From contig CAMMAZ010000012.1 in assembly GCA_946493765.1 (NCBI GenBank), forward strand, positions 1-48,687: DNA of 48,687 nucleotides, in the 5' to 3' direction. Positions 1 through 6,627 of the stretch are shown piece by piece. The stretch comes from an uncultured Clostridia bacterium (GTDB lineage Bacteria > Bacillota > Clostridia > Oscillospirales > Acutalibacteraceae). The notes beneath the pieces were generated by a model, which saw nothing but the letters and a program-made list of their open reading frames with translations, was not told the DNA's origin and made no database searches. The position numbers were made by a program, and so were the translations under genes. Position 1 is the first letter of the stretch. The number at the start of each line of letters is the position of its first letter.

Positions 1-10
1 CATGACTGAA

Positions 11-47
11 ATGGACCTCCAAATTTGCCTCAAAACAGGAGGTCCAT
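11..47. repeat. 10-bp inverted repeat
   Basis: The word ATGGACCTCC at 11-20 is exactly complemented at 38-47, with a 17-base loop. The same 10-base word occurs a third time at 292-301, in the orientation of the right arm. No gene overlaps it. It may be debris of a small repeat or of an insertion near the tRNA; the function is unknown. Confidence 0.5.
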
Positions 48-102
48 GCCAAAAACAGTCCGAGTTTGCTGATGCGCATGGAGAAAAATCCAATGCGTAG
101 GG

Positions 103-148
103 CAAAAAAGAAAGCCCGCAAACCCTTGATATTACTGGGTTTGCGAGC
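103..148 (-). terminator. Rho-independent terminator of tRNA-Leu
   Basis: Perfect 9-bp stem (117-125 with 137-145), extendable by two more pairs past one mismatch. On the minus strand it is followed by a T-rich stretch (complement of 104-113). It lies 14 bases past the 3' end of tRNA-Leu, so it most simply ends that transcript. Confidence 0.8.
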
Positions 149-161
149 CATTGAGTTCTGG

Positions 162-247
162 TGCCGGTGGTGGGACTCGAACCCACACGGGTGATTAGCC
201 CAACGGATTTTGAGTCCGTCACGTCTGCCAATTCCATCACACCGGCA
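162..247 (-). tRNA. tRNA-Leu (anticodon CAA)
   Basis: The minus strand folds into a complete 86-nt class II tRNA. The acceptor stem is TGCCGGT paired with ACCGGCA. The anticodon stem ACGGA/TCCGT holds the loop CTCAAAA, giving anticodon CAA, which reads UUG leucine codons. The long variable arm has GGG/CCC pairing, as expected for tRNA-Leu, and the T arm is GTGGG-TTCGAGT-CCCAC. CCA is not encoded. I see no good promoter directly upstream (248-290). The nearest consensus promoter is at 454-482, beyond a truncated copy of the same tRNA, so the gene may be transcribed through that remnant. Confidence 0.95.
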
Positions 248-390
248 TTTATATTTTTAAGTCGCACCCCGGATGGAGCCTCTGAGAAATCGGAGGTCCA
301 TCGTGGGGGACATTAAAAATCGCTTACATATTGAATTGTCAAATTTCCTTGAAAAATCAAGGGCTTCAGCCGAAGTGGTAACAACAGACG

Positions 391-437
391 AATGGGATTT
401 TGAGTCCAGCACGTCTGCCAATTCCATCACACCGGCA
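391..437 (-). pseudogene. Truncated tRNA-Leu 5' half (tRNA remnant)
   Basis: Positions 391-437 repeat the 5' half of the tRNA at 201-247: 5' acceptor strand, D arm and anticodon loop with CAA. Differences cluster around the anticodon stem. The variable arm, T arm and 3' acceptor strand are missing; beyond 390 the sequence is unrelated. The copy sits about 10 nt downstream of the expected start from the promoter at 454-482, where a real tRNA 5' end would be. It cannot fold as a tRNA. It is probably a duplication or integration scar. Confidence 0.8.
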
Positions 438-453
438 AATGGAAGACTTAAAT

Positions 454-482
454 ATTATACAATAATCTTTTTTTAAAATCAA
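454..482 (-). promoter_or_regulatory. Sigma-A promoter for the tRNA-Leu locus
   Basis: Minus-strand TTGATT (477-482), 17-bp spacer, TATAAT (454-459). The predicted start near 447 lies about 10 nt before the 5' end of the truncated tRNA copy. It is the only strong promoter upstream of tRNA-Leu. Confidence 0.75.
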
Positions 483-490
483 GTATTTTT

Positions 491-2143
491 TTAAGATATA
501 TTGATTTTTTTATTACAGATAGACAGCGCTTGTTTTCGATGCGTAACGATCAGACAGGTGATGTCTTTTAATTGTTTCAAATTCTGCAAAACGCTCGCTT
601 CCGTCTGTGCGTCCAATGCACTGGTCGCTTCATCTAACAGCAAAACCGGCGCACCGGAAACAATCGCTCTGGCAATCGCCAATCGCTGTGCTTGTCCCTC
701 CGATAATCCGAATCCATGTTCGCCGATTACCGTATCCAGTCCCTGCGGCAGGGTATTGATAAACAAATCAGCGCAGCTGTAATGCAAGGCTGTTTGCAGC
801 TGTTCTTCCGATATTGCCTGCTGATGAAAGAGGATATTTTCCCGAACTGTTCCCGAAAACAAGAGATTTCCTTGCGGTACATAGGCAAACAGACCTCTGG
901 TCGTGTTGTCGCATGCTAAATCTTTGTCTTCGCTTTCAATCCAAATCCGGCCGTTATTTGGCTTGTAAACTCCAAGCATCAATTTAAACAGCGTGCTTTT
1001 TCCGATGCCCGAATGACCGACAATCGCCACAAAATCGCCTTTTTCAATGTCAAAAGAAAACTGATGAAAAACTTTATCCCTGTCATAGGCAAAATCCAGA
1101 TTTCTAATATGAATCGCCCGCATTTTTTGATATAATTTTTTCATATCTGCAGAAGCTCGCGCGGTTTTTTCGTTTTCAATTGCATCGATTTCCATTAATC
1201 GTTCCGCAGAAGCGATCGCAGCATAAAATTTGGGTAAAATACCGGACATATTGGAAAACGGTGACTGGATCTGTCCGACTAACTGAATGATCGCTGTGAC
1301 TGTTCCATAGGTATATGCAGCGTCGCCCACAAAGAGCTTTACACCACAAAAAATAAACGCAAACACATAGCCTGCCCGCAACACCAAAGCATAACCGGCA
1401 TTGGCAAGCGTGCTGAATTTGGTTTTGCGCATTCTGGCATTAAAATTTTCTTTTTGGAGTTTGTCCGATTTTTCCGCCATTTTGGATTCCGCCGAAAATA
1501 CCTTGACTGCCAACAGATTGAAAACAGATTCCTGCCAGAAGGAACGCGTCTTATCATCCGTTTGCTGTACTTTTTTATGCAAAATTTTGATTTTGGTGCG
1601 CAACACTCTTGTTACAAAAAACACTAAAATACCGCCGGCCAAAAAAACAACGGCAAACCGCCACTCCAGATAAAAAATCACGGCAAAAGCGCAAATCAAC
1701 TGTGCAACAATTCCGGATAAATTGGGCAAAATGAGCGTTACCGCATCGCCGATCACCGTGATATCGCCGGTCAGCCGGTTCATCAGCTCCCCACTGTGGT
1801 AATGGCTGATCGCCGCATAATCCTTTTGCAGCAACGCTTTAAAAAATGCTTGTTTAATTGAATTTTCAATTTTGACACGGCATCTCTCCTGCATATATTT
1901 GCAAACCATGTTCAAAAGGATCTGTAAAAGATAGACGCCGCCGAGCAGCAAAGCAAATCCAATAAACGCATCACGTTCACCATCAATCGCGGAATCAATT
2001 ACCGATCGGGAGACCAGCGCAGCTACTGATCCTGCACAGGCCAATATGGCCGACAGAATCATAATGAAAACAACGACTGGGATCTGCTTTTTTACGATTT
2101 GATAAATCCAGCGCAGTGCACCACTGTTTTTCTGTTTCAACAA
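491..2143 (-). CDS. ABC exporter, fused permease/ATPase (peptide-type)
   Basis: A 550-aa half-transporter of the type I exporter family that should work as a membrane homodimer. The N-terminal ~300 residues carry the membrane helices (hydrophobic stretches near 20-48, 62-80, 138-160, 162-180, 250-272). The C-terminal part is the ATPase: Walker A GHSGIGKST (376-384), Q-loop Gln424, signature LSEGQ (480-484, a variant of LSGGQ), Walker B LLLDE (501-505) and H-loop His535. The start is TTG with an AAAGGGG Shine-Dalgarno site about 7 nt upstream; no ATG fits. It is the last gene of a three-gene unit after an HprK-like kinase and a PqqD-like protein, which suggests export of a modified peptide. 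No peptidase C39 domain is present. The substrate is unknown; a lipid or drug exporter is the alternative. Confidence 0.85.
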   Translation of the reverse strand: MLKQKNSGALRWIYQIVKKQIPVVVFIMILSAILACAGSVAALVSRSVIDSAIDGERDAFIGFALLLGGVYLLQILLNMVCKYMQERCRVKIENSIKQAFFKALLQKDYAAISHYHSGELMNRLTGDITVIGDAVTLILPNLSGIVAQLICAFAVIFYLEWRFAVVFLAGGILVFFVTRVLRTKIKILHKKVQQTDDKTRSFWQESVFNLLAVKVFSAESKMAEKSDKLQKENFNARMRKTKFSTLANAGYALVLRAGYVFAFIFCGVKLFVGDAAYTYGTVTAIIQLVGQIQSPFSNMSGILPKFYAAIASAERLMEIDAIENEKTARASADMKKLYQKMRAIHIRNLDFAYDRDKVFHQFSFDIEKGDFVAIVGHSGIGKSTLFKLMLGVYKPNNGRIWIESEDKDLACDNTTRGLFAYVPQGNLLFSGTVRENILFHQQAISEEQLQTALHYSCADLFINTLPQGLDTVIGEHGFGLSEGQAQRLAIARAIVSGAPVLLLDEATSALDAQTEASVLQNLKQLKDITCLIVTHRKQALSICNKKINIS

Positions 2144-2175
2144 AGCCTACCCCTTTCTTTTCGGTTCAAAGATTT

Positions 2176-2439
2176 TTAAGAAAACAAGTTTGCTCCCTTT
2201 AACTGATCGACCAGTGTTTGGACATCTTTCTTGGCCGTTACTTCATCAATATCAAATTTTGCAAGTACCGCCTGCACAACTTCCTCCACTGTTGTTTCCT
2301 GTTGAAATGATTCAAAAATAAACTTTGCGGTATCATTAAGGGTGATCATCCCGTTAAAACTCCGGCTCAGTTCCCCTGTCGCTACTGCTACGTTTTTCCC
2401 CGCAACTTCCCGAATGATAAATCCACTTTTGATTTTCAT
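2176..2439 (-). CDS. PqqD-family peptide-binding (RRE) protein
   Basis: An 87-aa protein of PqqD-like size and pattern: an N-terminal beta region (GFIIREVAGKNVAVATGE), an LNDTAKFIFESF segment, then helices with the typical TTVEEVV and FDIDEVTAKKDV spacing. In known systems such domains bind the leader of a ribosomally made precursor peptide and pass it to modifying enzymes. It starts 2 nt after the HprK-like stop codon, with its Shine-Dalgarno site (GGAGAATAA) inside the end of that gene, so the two are probably translationally coupled. I see no precursor-like peptide ORF beside it. Confidence 0.8.
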   Translation of the reverse strand: MKIKSGFIIREVAGKNVAVATGELSRSFNGMITLNDTAKFIFESFQQETTVEEVVQAVLAKFDIDEVTAKKDVQTLVDQLKGANLFS

Positions 2440-2441
2440 TT

Positions 2442-3146
2442 TTATTCTCCTTTCATGGTTGAAAACGATAATTCAGCCGCTTGCAGCTGCATGTTGCATT
2501 TTAATAAATACGCTGGAACCTGTTTTAAAACACGGTCTAACAAATCCAGCTGCATAGCAGCTTTACAACTGTCCTGTGGTATCAAAACCTGATGCATGAT
2601 CCGCAAAACCGCCTGCTGCGGCGACAGACGTTCGATGGTATTTTGCGCCGCACGCTCGATAAAACAGATCGCCTTTAGTCTGCTTTTTTTGTTGGTTTGA
2701 TAGTTTTCCTTTCCCGCCCACGGCGTTCCATAAGCAAACACGTCGTGATCCGAAACACGAAGAATCGGTTTATCGCCATTGATAAAAATCAATCGGTCGC
2801 CGAGCATCCGTTTCCACAAACGGACATGCGTTGTTTTTCCGGTACCGCTTTTGGCACAAAATGCATATGCCTCTTCATCGACTTCTACAACTGCCGCATG
2901 CATCAAAAACGCATCTTTCGATAAAATTTCGGTGCAAATCTGACGGTATGCGCATATACTCTCCAAATAACCTTCCGAAAACACATGCGGTGTTTTTCTT
3001 TTTTCTTCTTCAATTTCTTCCGGAGAAACGTTGATTTTAAAATCAACGTGATCCGCCTTGCCGCGATACTCCTCACACTGCTTTTTAAGATATTCAAAGC
3101 GGTTATTGATTTGAAAATTCATCTCTGCCATCTGCAAAACAAACAT
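2442..3146 (-). CDS. HprK-like (PEPCK-fold) kinase of RiPP type
   Basis: A 234-aa protein resembling the HPr-kinase C-terminal fold found in lasso-peptide and related clusters. Visible motifs are the P-loop AKSGTGKTTH (98-107), NGDKP (123-127, likely Mg/nucleotide contact) and GTPWAGKE (140-147). It lacks the N-terminal domain of true HprK (~310 aa), so it is unlikely to be the HPr Ser46 kinase. In paeninodin-type clusters such kinases phosphorylate the precursor peptide; that is the likely role here by analogy only. It is first in the unit with the PqqD-like protein and exporter. Its Shine-Dalgarno site directly abuts the U-tract of a terminator hairpin (3157-3192), so expression may need read-through. 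Confidence 0.75.
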   Translation of the reverse strand: MFVLQMAEMNFQINNRFEYLKKQCEEYRGKADHVDFKINVSPEEIEEEKRKTPHVFSEGYLESICAYRQICTEILSKDAFLMHAAVVEVDEEAYAFCAKSGTGKTTHVRLWKRMLGDRLIFINGDKPILRVSDHDVFAYGTPWAGKENYQTNKKSRLKAICFIERAAQNTIERLSPQQAVLRIMHQVLIPQDSCKAAMQLDLLDRVLKQVPAYLLKCNMQLQAAELSFSTMKGE

Positions 3147-3156
3147 GGTGCTCTCC

Positions 3157-3192
3157 TAAAAAACAAGCGGCCAGAGGGTTCTGACCGCTTGT
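3157..3192 (-). terminator. Terminator/attenuator directly before the HprK-like gene
   Basis: A 13-bp stem with one G-U position (3163-3175 with 3180-3192) and a 4-base loop. On the minus strand it is followed by T residues and then immediately by GGAGAG (3151-3156), the Shine-Dalgarno site of the HprK-like gene. It lies about 50 nt downstream of the start predicted from the promoter at 3248-3276. It could end read-through from the upstream operon, act as an attenuator, or mask the ribosome site. Confidence 0.75.
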
Positions 3193-3247
3193 GTAATTCT
3201 TTTACATCATACTGATTTCCCGGCTATTCCCTTTTGATCCTGCAACT

Positions 3248-3276
3248 ATCATAGCATATATGCTGGGAAGAATCAA
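3248..3276 (-). promoter_or_regulatory. Sigma-A promoter of the HprK-PqqD-ABC unit
   Basis: Minus-strand TTGATT (3271-3276), 17-bp spacer, TATGAT (3248-3253). The predicted start is near 3241, giving a leader of about 95 nt that contains the hairpin at 3157-3192. It lies after the stop codon of the upstream membrane protein gene, so the cassette has its own transcription start. Confidence 0.7.
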
Positions 3277-3308
3277 GCGCAAATTCATTTCATGGCAACC
3301 GCGCCGCA

Positions 3309-4295
3309 TCAAAATCTGTCTTTTTGCGCGGCGGTCACGGTGGTAACCGAATTCCATGAAAAAACCATCCAAATCCCAGCCGTCAAGAATAGCAAAATCA
3401 CGATGATCCACGGCATGATTGTAACCATAAAATGAATCATTATCAACACAATGCGTGCAACCGCCTGCAACAAAAATCCAAATTTGAAATAACGCTGCAA
3501 TGCCGGTGTGTCTTCTGTTTGTATAACAGACAAAAGATTGACCTTCAGCAGAGTAAATATCGGATAAGCCAGCAACAGCGTCGTTCCTGCAGCATATAAT
3601 GCGGGCTTTATGTCGGTATTATGCAGCAAAAACATGCCCGCCGCAGCCAAACAGATCATCAGCGAAAACAAAATAGCCATCGTACTCCAAGGACGAAAAT
3701 GTTTTACAGGCGCATACAAGGCTAGGTCGTACCGTCTATCAATTTGAAATGCACCCGCGCTGTCCACACGGTCTCCTGCACAAAAATAGTCTCCGGTATC
3801 TATCATTTTACCGTCAAAACATAAAATATCATTTTCGCAAACAAAAACGATATCACCTTTCCGCAAACGATTAAACCGGACAATTCGTTCAGTATCGTTT
3901 CGTTTGACCCGATAAACCGGATAACTGTCCTTTTGCTTTAAATAAAGCAACGTCAGTTTTACATCGACGATGTTGGAAATCGCCGTCATGAAACAACAGC
4001 ACATTGCAAGCAGCACCGCCTGCGTTAAACGCCCGGACAAAAACACAAACACGATGGATAAAAATAAAAACAAGTCCCCTGCCAGCATGCGGTTAAAAAT
4101 CATTTGAACAATATCTACAATATTCCGATAAACACAAACGGTTAATGCCGCAGCATAAAACAATGTTTCAAAGAAACTGCCTTTGTCAAACAGCAAGGTG
4201 AGCAACAGCAAAGTGCCCGATAAAATAATTTTGAGAAAGGCCGCGGAAATCTCATTTCTTGGCACAAATTTATAGCGATTTGTATTAATATCCAT
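3309..4295 (-). CDS. P-type ATPase-like membrane protein lacking the catalytic domains
   Basis: A 328-aa membrane protein. Hydrophobic stretches near residues 18-36, 44-62, 71-88, 90-110, 205-225, 230-256, 272-292 and 294-314 frame one soluble segment (about 120-200). That segment contains RKGDIVFVCENDILCFDGK (145-163), the pattern of a P-type ATPase actuator domain (GDIV..-PADG-like). The TGE dephosphorylation motif is not intact, and the DKTGT phosphorylation site and the whole nucleotide-binding loop are absent: the protein passes directly from the helix pair with AYPIF (243-247) to the last helices. The reading frame is clean, so this is a stable shortened gene, not a fresh pseudogene. 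It starts immediately after the panE stop. Function unknown; it cannot be an ATP-driven pump by itself. Confidence 0.6.
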   Translation of the reverse strand: MDINTNRYKFVPRNEISAAFLKIILSGTLLLLTLLFDKGSFFETLFYAAALTVCVYRNIVDIVQMIFNRMLAGDLFLFLSIVFVFLSGRLTQAVLLAMCCCFMTAISNIVDVKLTLLYLKQKDSYPVYRVKRNDTERIVRFNRLRKGDIVFVCENDILCFDGKMIDTGDYFCAGDRVDSAGAFQIDRRYDLALYAPVKHFRPWSTMAILFSLMICLAAAGMFLLHNTDIKPALYAAGTTLLLAYPIFTLLKVNLLSVIQTEDTPALQRYFKFGFLLQAVARIVLIMIHFMVTIMPWIIVILLFLTAGIWMVFSWNSVTTVTAAQKDRF

Positions 4296-5246
4296 TCAAA
4301 AATTTGCCTCCATCGATCGAATTAAATCATAAATCATACGGTGTGCGGCAACCTCTATTTGATGCGACTGAGCCAGCCGAATCACACAACCGTTCAGTGT
4401 GTCTATTTCTGTTTTTTGCTTTTTTTGAATGTCCTGCAAAGTGGACGAGCGATGGTCATAGGTATCAGGGATCAGTTTGGTGAAAAGTTCCTCAATATAA
4501 TCTTCCGCCCGATTCCAATAGGTCGAATAGCCGCAGGCTGATAAAACTGCAAAGGTTTCACAAACCAACATACGCATGATCTCACGGGAATATTCATTTT
4601 CAATCAACGCACCATAATGCAGGTTTAAAATTGCACTTAAAGGATTGAGCGTTGTGTTATAAAGCATTTTTGCCCAAAGCGCCTTTTCCACTTCATCGGT
4701 GACCGAACAGGGCAAACCGGCAGAAGATAAGCACGCGGCGAACGGTAACAGGCAAGATGTGTCTGCATGATAAAGGGATCCGATTAAAACAGGAGCATTA
4801 TGCACTGTAATTTTACTGCAATTGGGGCTTAAACGTTCAAAACCGGTGATTACACGTGCATGAAAAATTTTCTCCTTTGAAAAATAACGCAAATAATCCG
4901 CTTCGTTTCCCCACCCATTTTGCATAATCAAAATCACGCTGTTCGGCCTGAAAATACGCTTATGCTGCGCAAGTTGCCCGCTGATTTCTTCATTTGCCAT
5001 TGTTTTCGCACAAATCAAAATAAAATCAAATGCAGCGTCAGGCAAATCTTCATAACATAAATAGGTGTTTACCTGCGCTTTCGACAGTGCTATATCTCCA
5101 AACAGTCCTGTTTTTTGAATACCATTTCGATCAATACATGCTTTTGTGTTTTGCCGTGCCAAAAAAGAAACAGAACAGCCGGTTTTTCCAAGCATTGCAC
5201 CGACCGCAACCCCAATGGCACCCGCACCAATAATTAAAACATCCAC
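4296..5246 (-). CDS. panE: 2-dehydropantoate 2-reductase (ketopantoate reductase)
   Basis: A 316-aa NADPH-dependent reductase converting ketopantoate to pantoate in pantothenate/CoA synthesis, cytoplasmic. The Rossmann motif GAGAIG (7-12) begins the protein. MQNG (108-111) is the family's conserved loop, and WAKMLYNTTLNPLSAIL (191-207) contains the catalytic-lysine helix (Lys193) and the conserved Asn-Pro segment. The length matches the family. No other pantothenate genes are nearby. It has its own promoter (5276-5304) and is directly followed by the P-type ATPase-like gene. Because the ApbA/PanE family includes other 2-keto acid reductases, the exact substrate is inferred. Confidence 0.88.
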   Translation of the reverse strand: MDVLIIGAGAIGVAVGAMLGKTGCSVSFLARQNTKACIDRNGIQKTGLFGDIALSKAQVNTYLCYEDLPDAAFDFILICAKTMANEEISGQLAQHKRIFRPNSVILIMQNGWGNEADYLRYFSKEKIFHARVITGFERLSPNCSKITVHNAPVLIGSLYHADTSCLLPFAACLSSAGLPCSVTDEVEKALWAKMLYNTTLNPLSAILNLHYGALIENEYSREIMRMLVCETFAVLSACGYSTYWNRAEDYIEELFTKLIPDTYDHRSSTLQDIQKKQKTEIDTLNGCVIRLAQSHQIEVAAHRMIYDLIRSMEANF

Positions 5247-5275
5247 AATATCTTTCCATTCTCAAATTTTTGTCT

Positions 5276-5304
5276 ATTGTAACATCAAACATGAACTCCG
5301 TCAA
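5276..5304 (-). promoter_or_regulatory. Sigma-A promoter of panE
   Basis: Minus-strand TTGACG (5299-5304), 17-bp spacer, TACAAT (5276-5281), 30 bases before the panE ATG. Confidence 0.75.
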
Positions 5305-5362
5305 GAATGTAACAGAGCTTTTTGCAATAACAGTGAAAGATTTCTCTTTTTAAAAAAATTAT

Positions 5363-5392
5363 GTTTATTTCATCCTTTTTCTGCCAATTCTA
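5363..5392 (+). promoter_or_regulatory. Candidate sigma-F promoter of spoIIR
   Basis: GTTTA (5363-5367), 15-base spacer, GCCAATTCTA (5383-5392). This fits the sigma-F pattern (GYWTA, N15, GGNRANANTW) at most positions, and spoIIR is sigma-F dependent in Bacillus. The ribosome site follows at 5410-5414. The match is partial, so this is a candidate. Confidence 0.4.
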
Positions 5393-5423
5393 AGAATAAC
5401 AACGCAAACAGGAGATGACAATA

Positions 5424-6020
5424 ATGAAAATCAAAAAATGGGAAATATCTTTGCTAATCGGCTTGATTTTATGCATTCTTTTCAGTTGCATCAGTTTCAC
5501 GGCAACATGCGAAAATATTCGAGAAGACGTTTTTCGCCTTCATATTCTTGCAAATTCTGATTCAGAAGAAGATCAGAACCTGAAACTATGTGTGCGAGAT
5601 GCAATTTTGGAACAAACCGCCTATCTTTTTGAAAACAATCAGACAGTAGAAGAATCTATGCAAGCCGCAAGACAAAACCTCGATCTCTTACAAAGGACAG
5701 CCGAAGAAGTCATTGTGCAAAAAGGATTTAACTATTCCGTTCAAGTTGAAATAGGAAAAGATTATTTTGAGACCAGAACATACGGAGAAATCACCCTTCC
5801 CGCCGGAGAATATGAAGCACTGCGGATTTTGATTGGAGAGGCAAAGGGACATAATTGGTGGTGTGTGCTTTATCCTGTGATGTGCATCAATGCTTGCGGC
5901 GCAACGCCGGCAGATGAGGTGCTTTCGGAAAATGAATATGATGTCGTTCACAACAAAGATAAATATCAAATCCGCTTTAAGACTGTAGAATGGCTCGAAT
6001 CGATTTTCAATTTGTTTTAA
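5424..6020 (+). CDS. spoIIR: Stage II sporulation protein R
   Basis: A 198-aa secreted signalling protein. In Bacillus it is made in the forespore under sigma-F and triggers SpoIIGA to process pro-sigma-E in the mother cell. The N terminus has one membrane/signal segment (about residues 8-28). It is followed by the family signature VFRLHILANSDSEEDQ and LKLCVRDAILEQ. The C-terminal part (YGEITLPAGEYEALRILIG, GHNWWCVLYPVMCI) matches the conserved SpoIIR core. Start: AGGAG (5410-5414) is 9 nt before ATG 5424; an ATG at 5415 touches the Shine-Dalgarno site and is rejected. It is a single gene, divergent from panE and ended by a bidirectional terminator shared with HPr. Confidence 0.95.
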   Translation: MKIKKWEISLLIGLILCILFSCISFTATCENIREDVFRLHILANSDSEEDQNLKLCVRDAILEQTAYLFENNQTVEESMQAARQNLDLLQRTAEEVIVQKGFNYSVQVEIGKDYFETRTYGEITLPAGEYEALRILIGEAKGHNWWCVLYPVMCINACGATPADEVLSENEYDVVHNKDKYQIRFKTVEWLESIFNLF

Positions 6021-6035
6021 ACGAATATTTATCCA

Positions 6036-6069
6036 TTAAAAAACGCCCGCAAATGCAGGCGTTTTTTAA
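6036..6069. terminator. Bidirectional terminator between spoIIR and HPr
   Basis: A 15-bp stem with one mismatch (6036-6050 with 6055-6069), loop AAAT, with A-tract and T-tract on the two sides. It serves the convergent spoIIR (+) and HPr (-) genes. Confidence 0.9.
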
Positions 6070-6087
6070 TGTTCATTTACTTGGCGC

Positions 6088-6351
6088 TTATTCGGTAAAA
6101 CCGGAAAGCACCAAATCCACCAAAGCATTCACCGCATCTTCTTCATCAGATCCATCGGCAATAATACGAATAGAAGTGCCGCCCAAAATGCCTAATGACA
6201 ATACGCCAAGTAAGCTTTTTGCATTGACCCTTCTCTCTTCTTTTTCGACCCAGATAGAAGACTTAAACTCATTTGCTTTCTGAATAAAAAAAGTTGCAGG
6301 ACGAGCATGCAGACCAACCTGATTCTGGACTACAACATCTTTCACAAACAT
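6088..6351 (-). CDS. ptsH: HPr family phosphocarrier protein
   Basis: An 87-aa phosphocarrier of the PTS. GLHARPA places the phospho-accepting histidine at residue 15, and VNAKSLLGV places the regulatory serine at exactly residue 46, so both the Enzyme I relay and HprK regulation could use it. The start is the ATG at 6351 (MFVKDVVVQN), which gives the standard HPr length; upstream in-frame codons overlap the ribosome site. It stands alone, without ptsI. Because Ser46 and His15 are both present it is HPr rather than Crh. Confidence 0.92.
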   Translation of the reverse strand: MFVKDVVVQNQVGLHARPATFFIQKANEFKSSIWVEKEERRVNAKSLLGVLSLGILGGTSIRIIADGSDEEDAVNALVDLVLSGFTE

Positions 6352-6379
6352 AATGACAACCATTCCTTTCACAACATGA

Positions 6380-6400
6380 AGACAAGCACAAGGCTTGTCT
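6380..6400 (-). other. Leader hairpin of the HPr gene
   Basis: A perfect 8-bp stem (6380-6387 with 6393-6400) with a 5-nt loop in the ~90-nt leader between the HPr promoter and its ribosome site. No U-tract follows. It may be an mRNA-stability hairpin; no known riboswitch is recognised. Confidence 0.4.
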
Positions 6401-6449
6401 GCATCTCAAAACACAACATCATGTAAAATCATCTGATTTATTTTGTATT

Positions 6450-6477
6450 ATTATACCACATTTTACGCCAAGGTCAA
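6450..6477 (-). promoter_or_regulatory. Sigma-A promoter of the HPr gene
   Basis: Minus-strand TTGACC (6472-6477), 16-bp spacer, TATAAT (6450-6455), about 100 nt before the HPr start codon. Confidence 0.75.
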
Positions 6478-6564
6478 CGTTTGGTTCCCCGTTTTTATCC
6501 CGTTTTTTAAAAGTTCTAATATAAAGACAAAGCATACCATAATTCAATCCGCCGCTTTGTGGAT

Positions 6565-6598
6565 AATTAACAAAAAAATTTACACTTTTTTGTTAATT
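6565..6598. repeat. 13-bp A/T-rich inverted repeat downstream of trmD
   Basis: A perfect 13-bp inverted repeat (6565-6577 with 6586-6598) with an 8-base loop, made almost only of A/T. It lies 30 bases after the trmD stop, where the operon terminator is expected. The stem is poor in G-C, so a terminator role is uncertain. The rest of the 6478-6627 gap shows nothing else I can name. Confidence 0.45.
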
Positions 6599-6627
6599 GC
6601 AGAAACTGATTTGTTGCATACCACCAA

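Noticed and set aside
273-476. A 67-codon plus-strand frame near the tRNA
   Set aside because: It overlaps the tRNA-Leu remnant and its promoter on the other strand; no ribosome site.
3202-3411. A 69-codon minus-strand frame as a possible precursor peptide for the RiPP-like cassette
   Set aside because: Most of it overlaps the end of the P-type ATPase-like gene, and its last third lies over the cassette promoter, so it would start upstream of that promoter. The composition is not leader-core-like.
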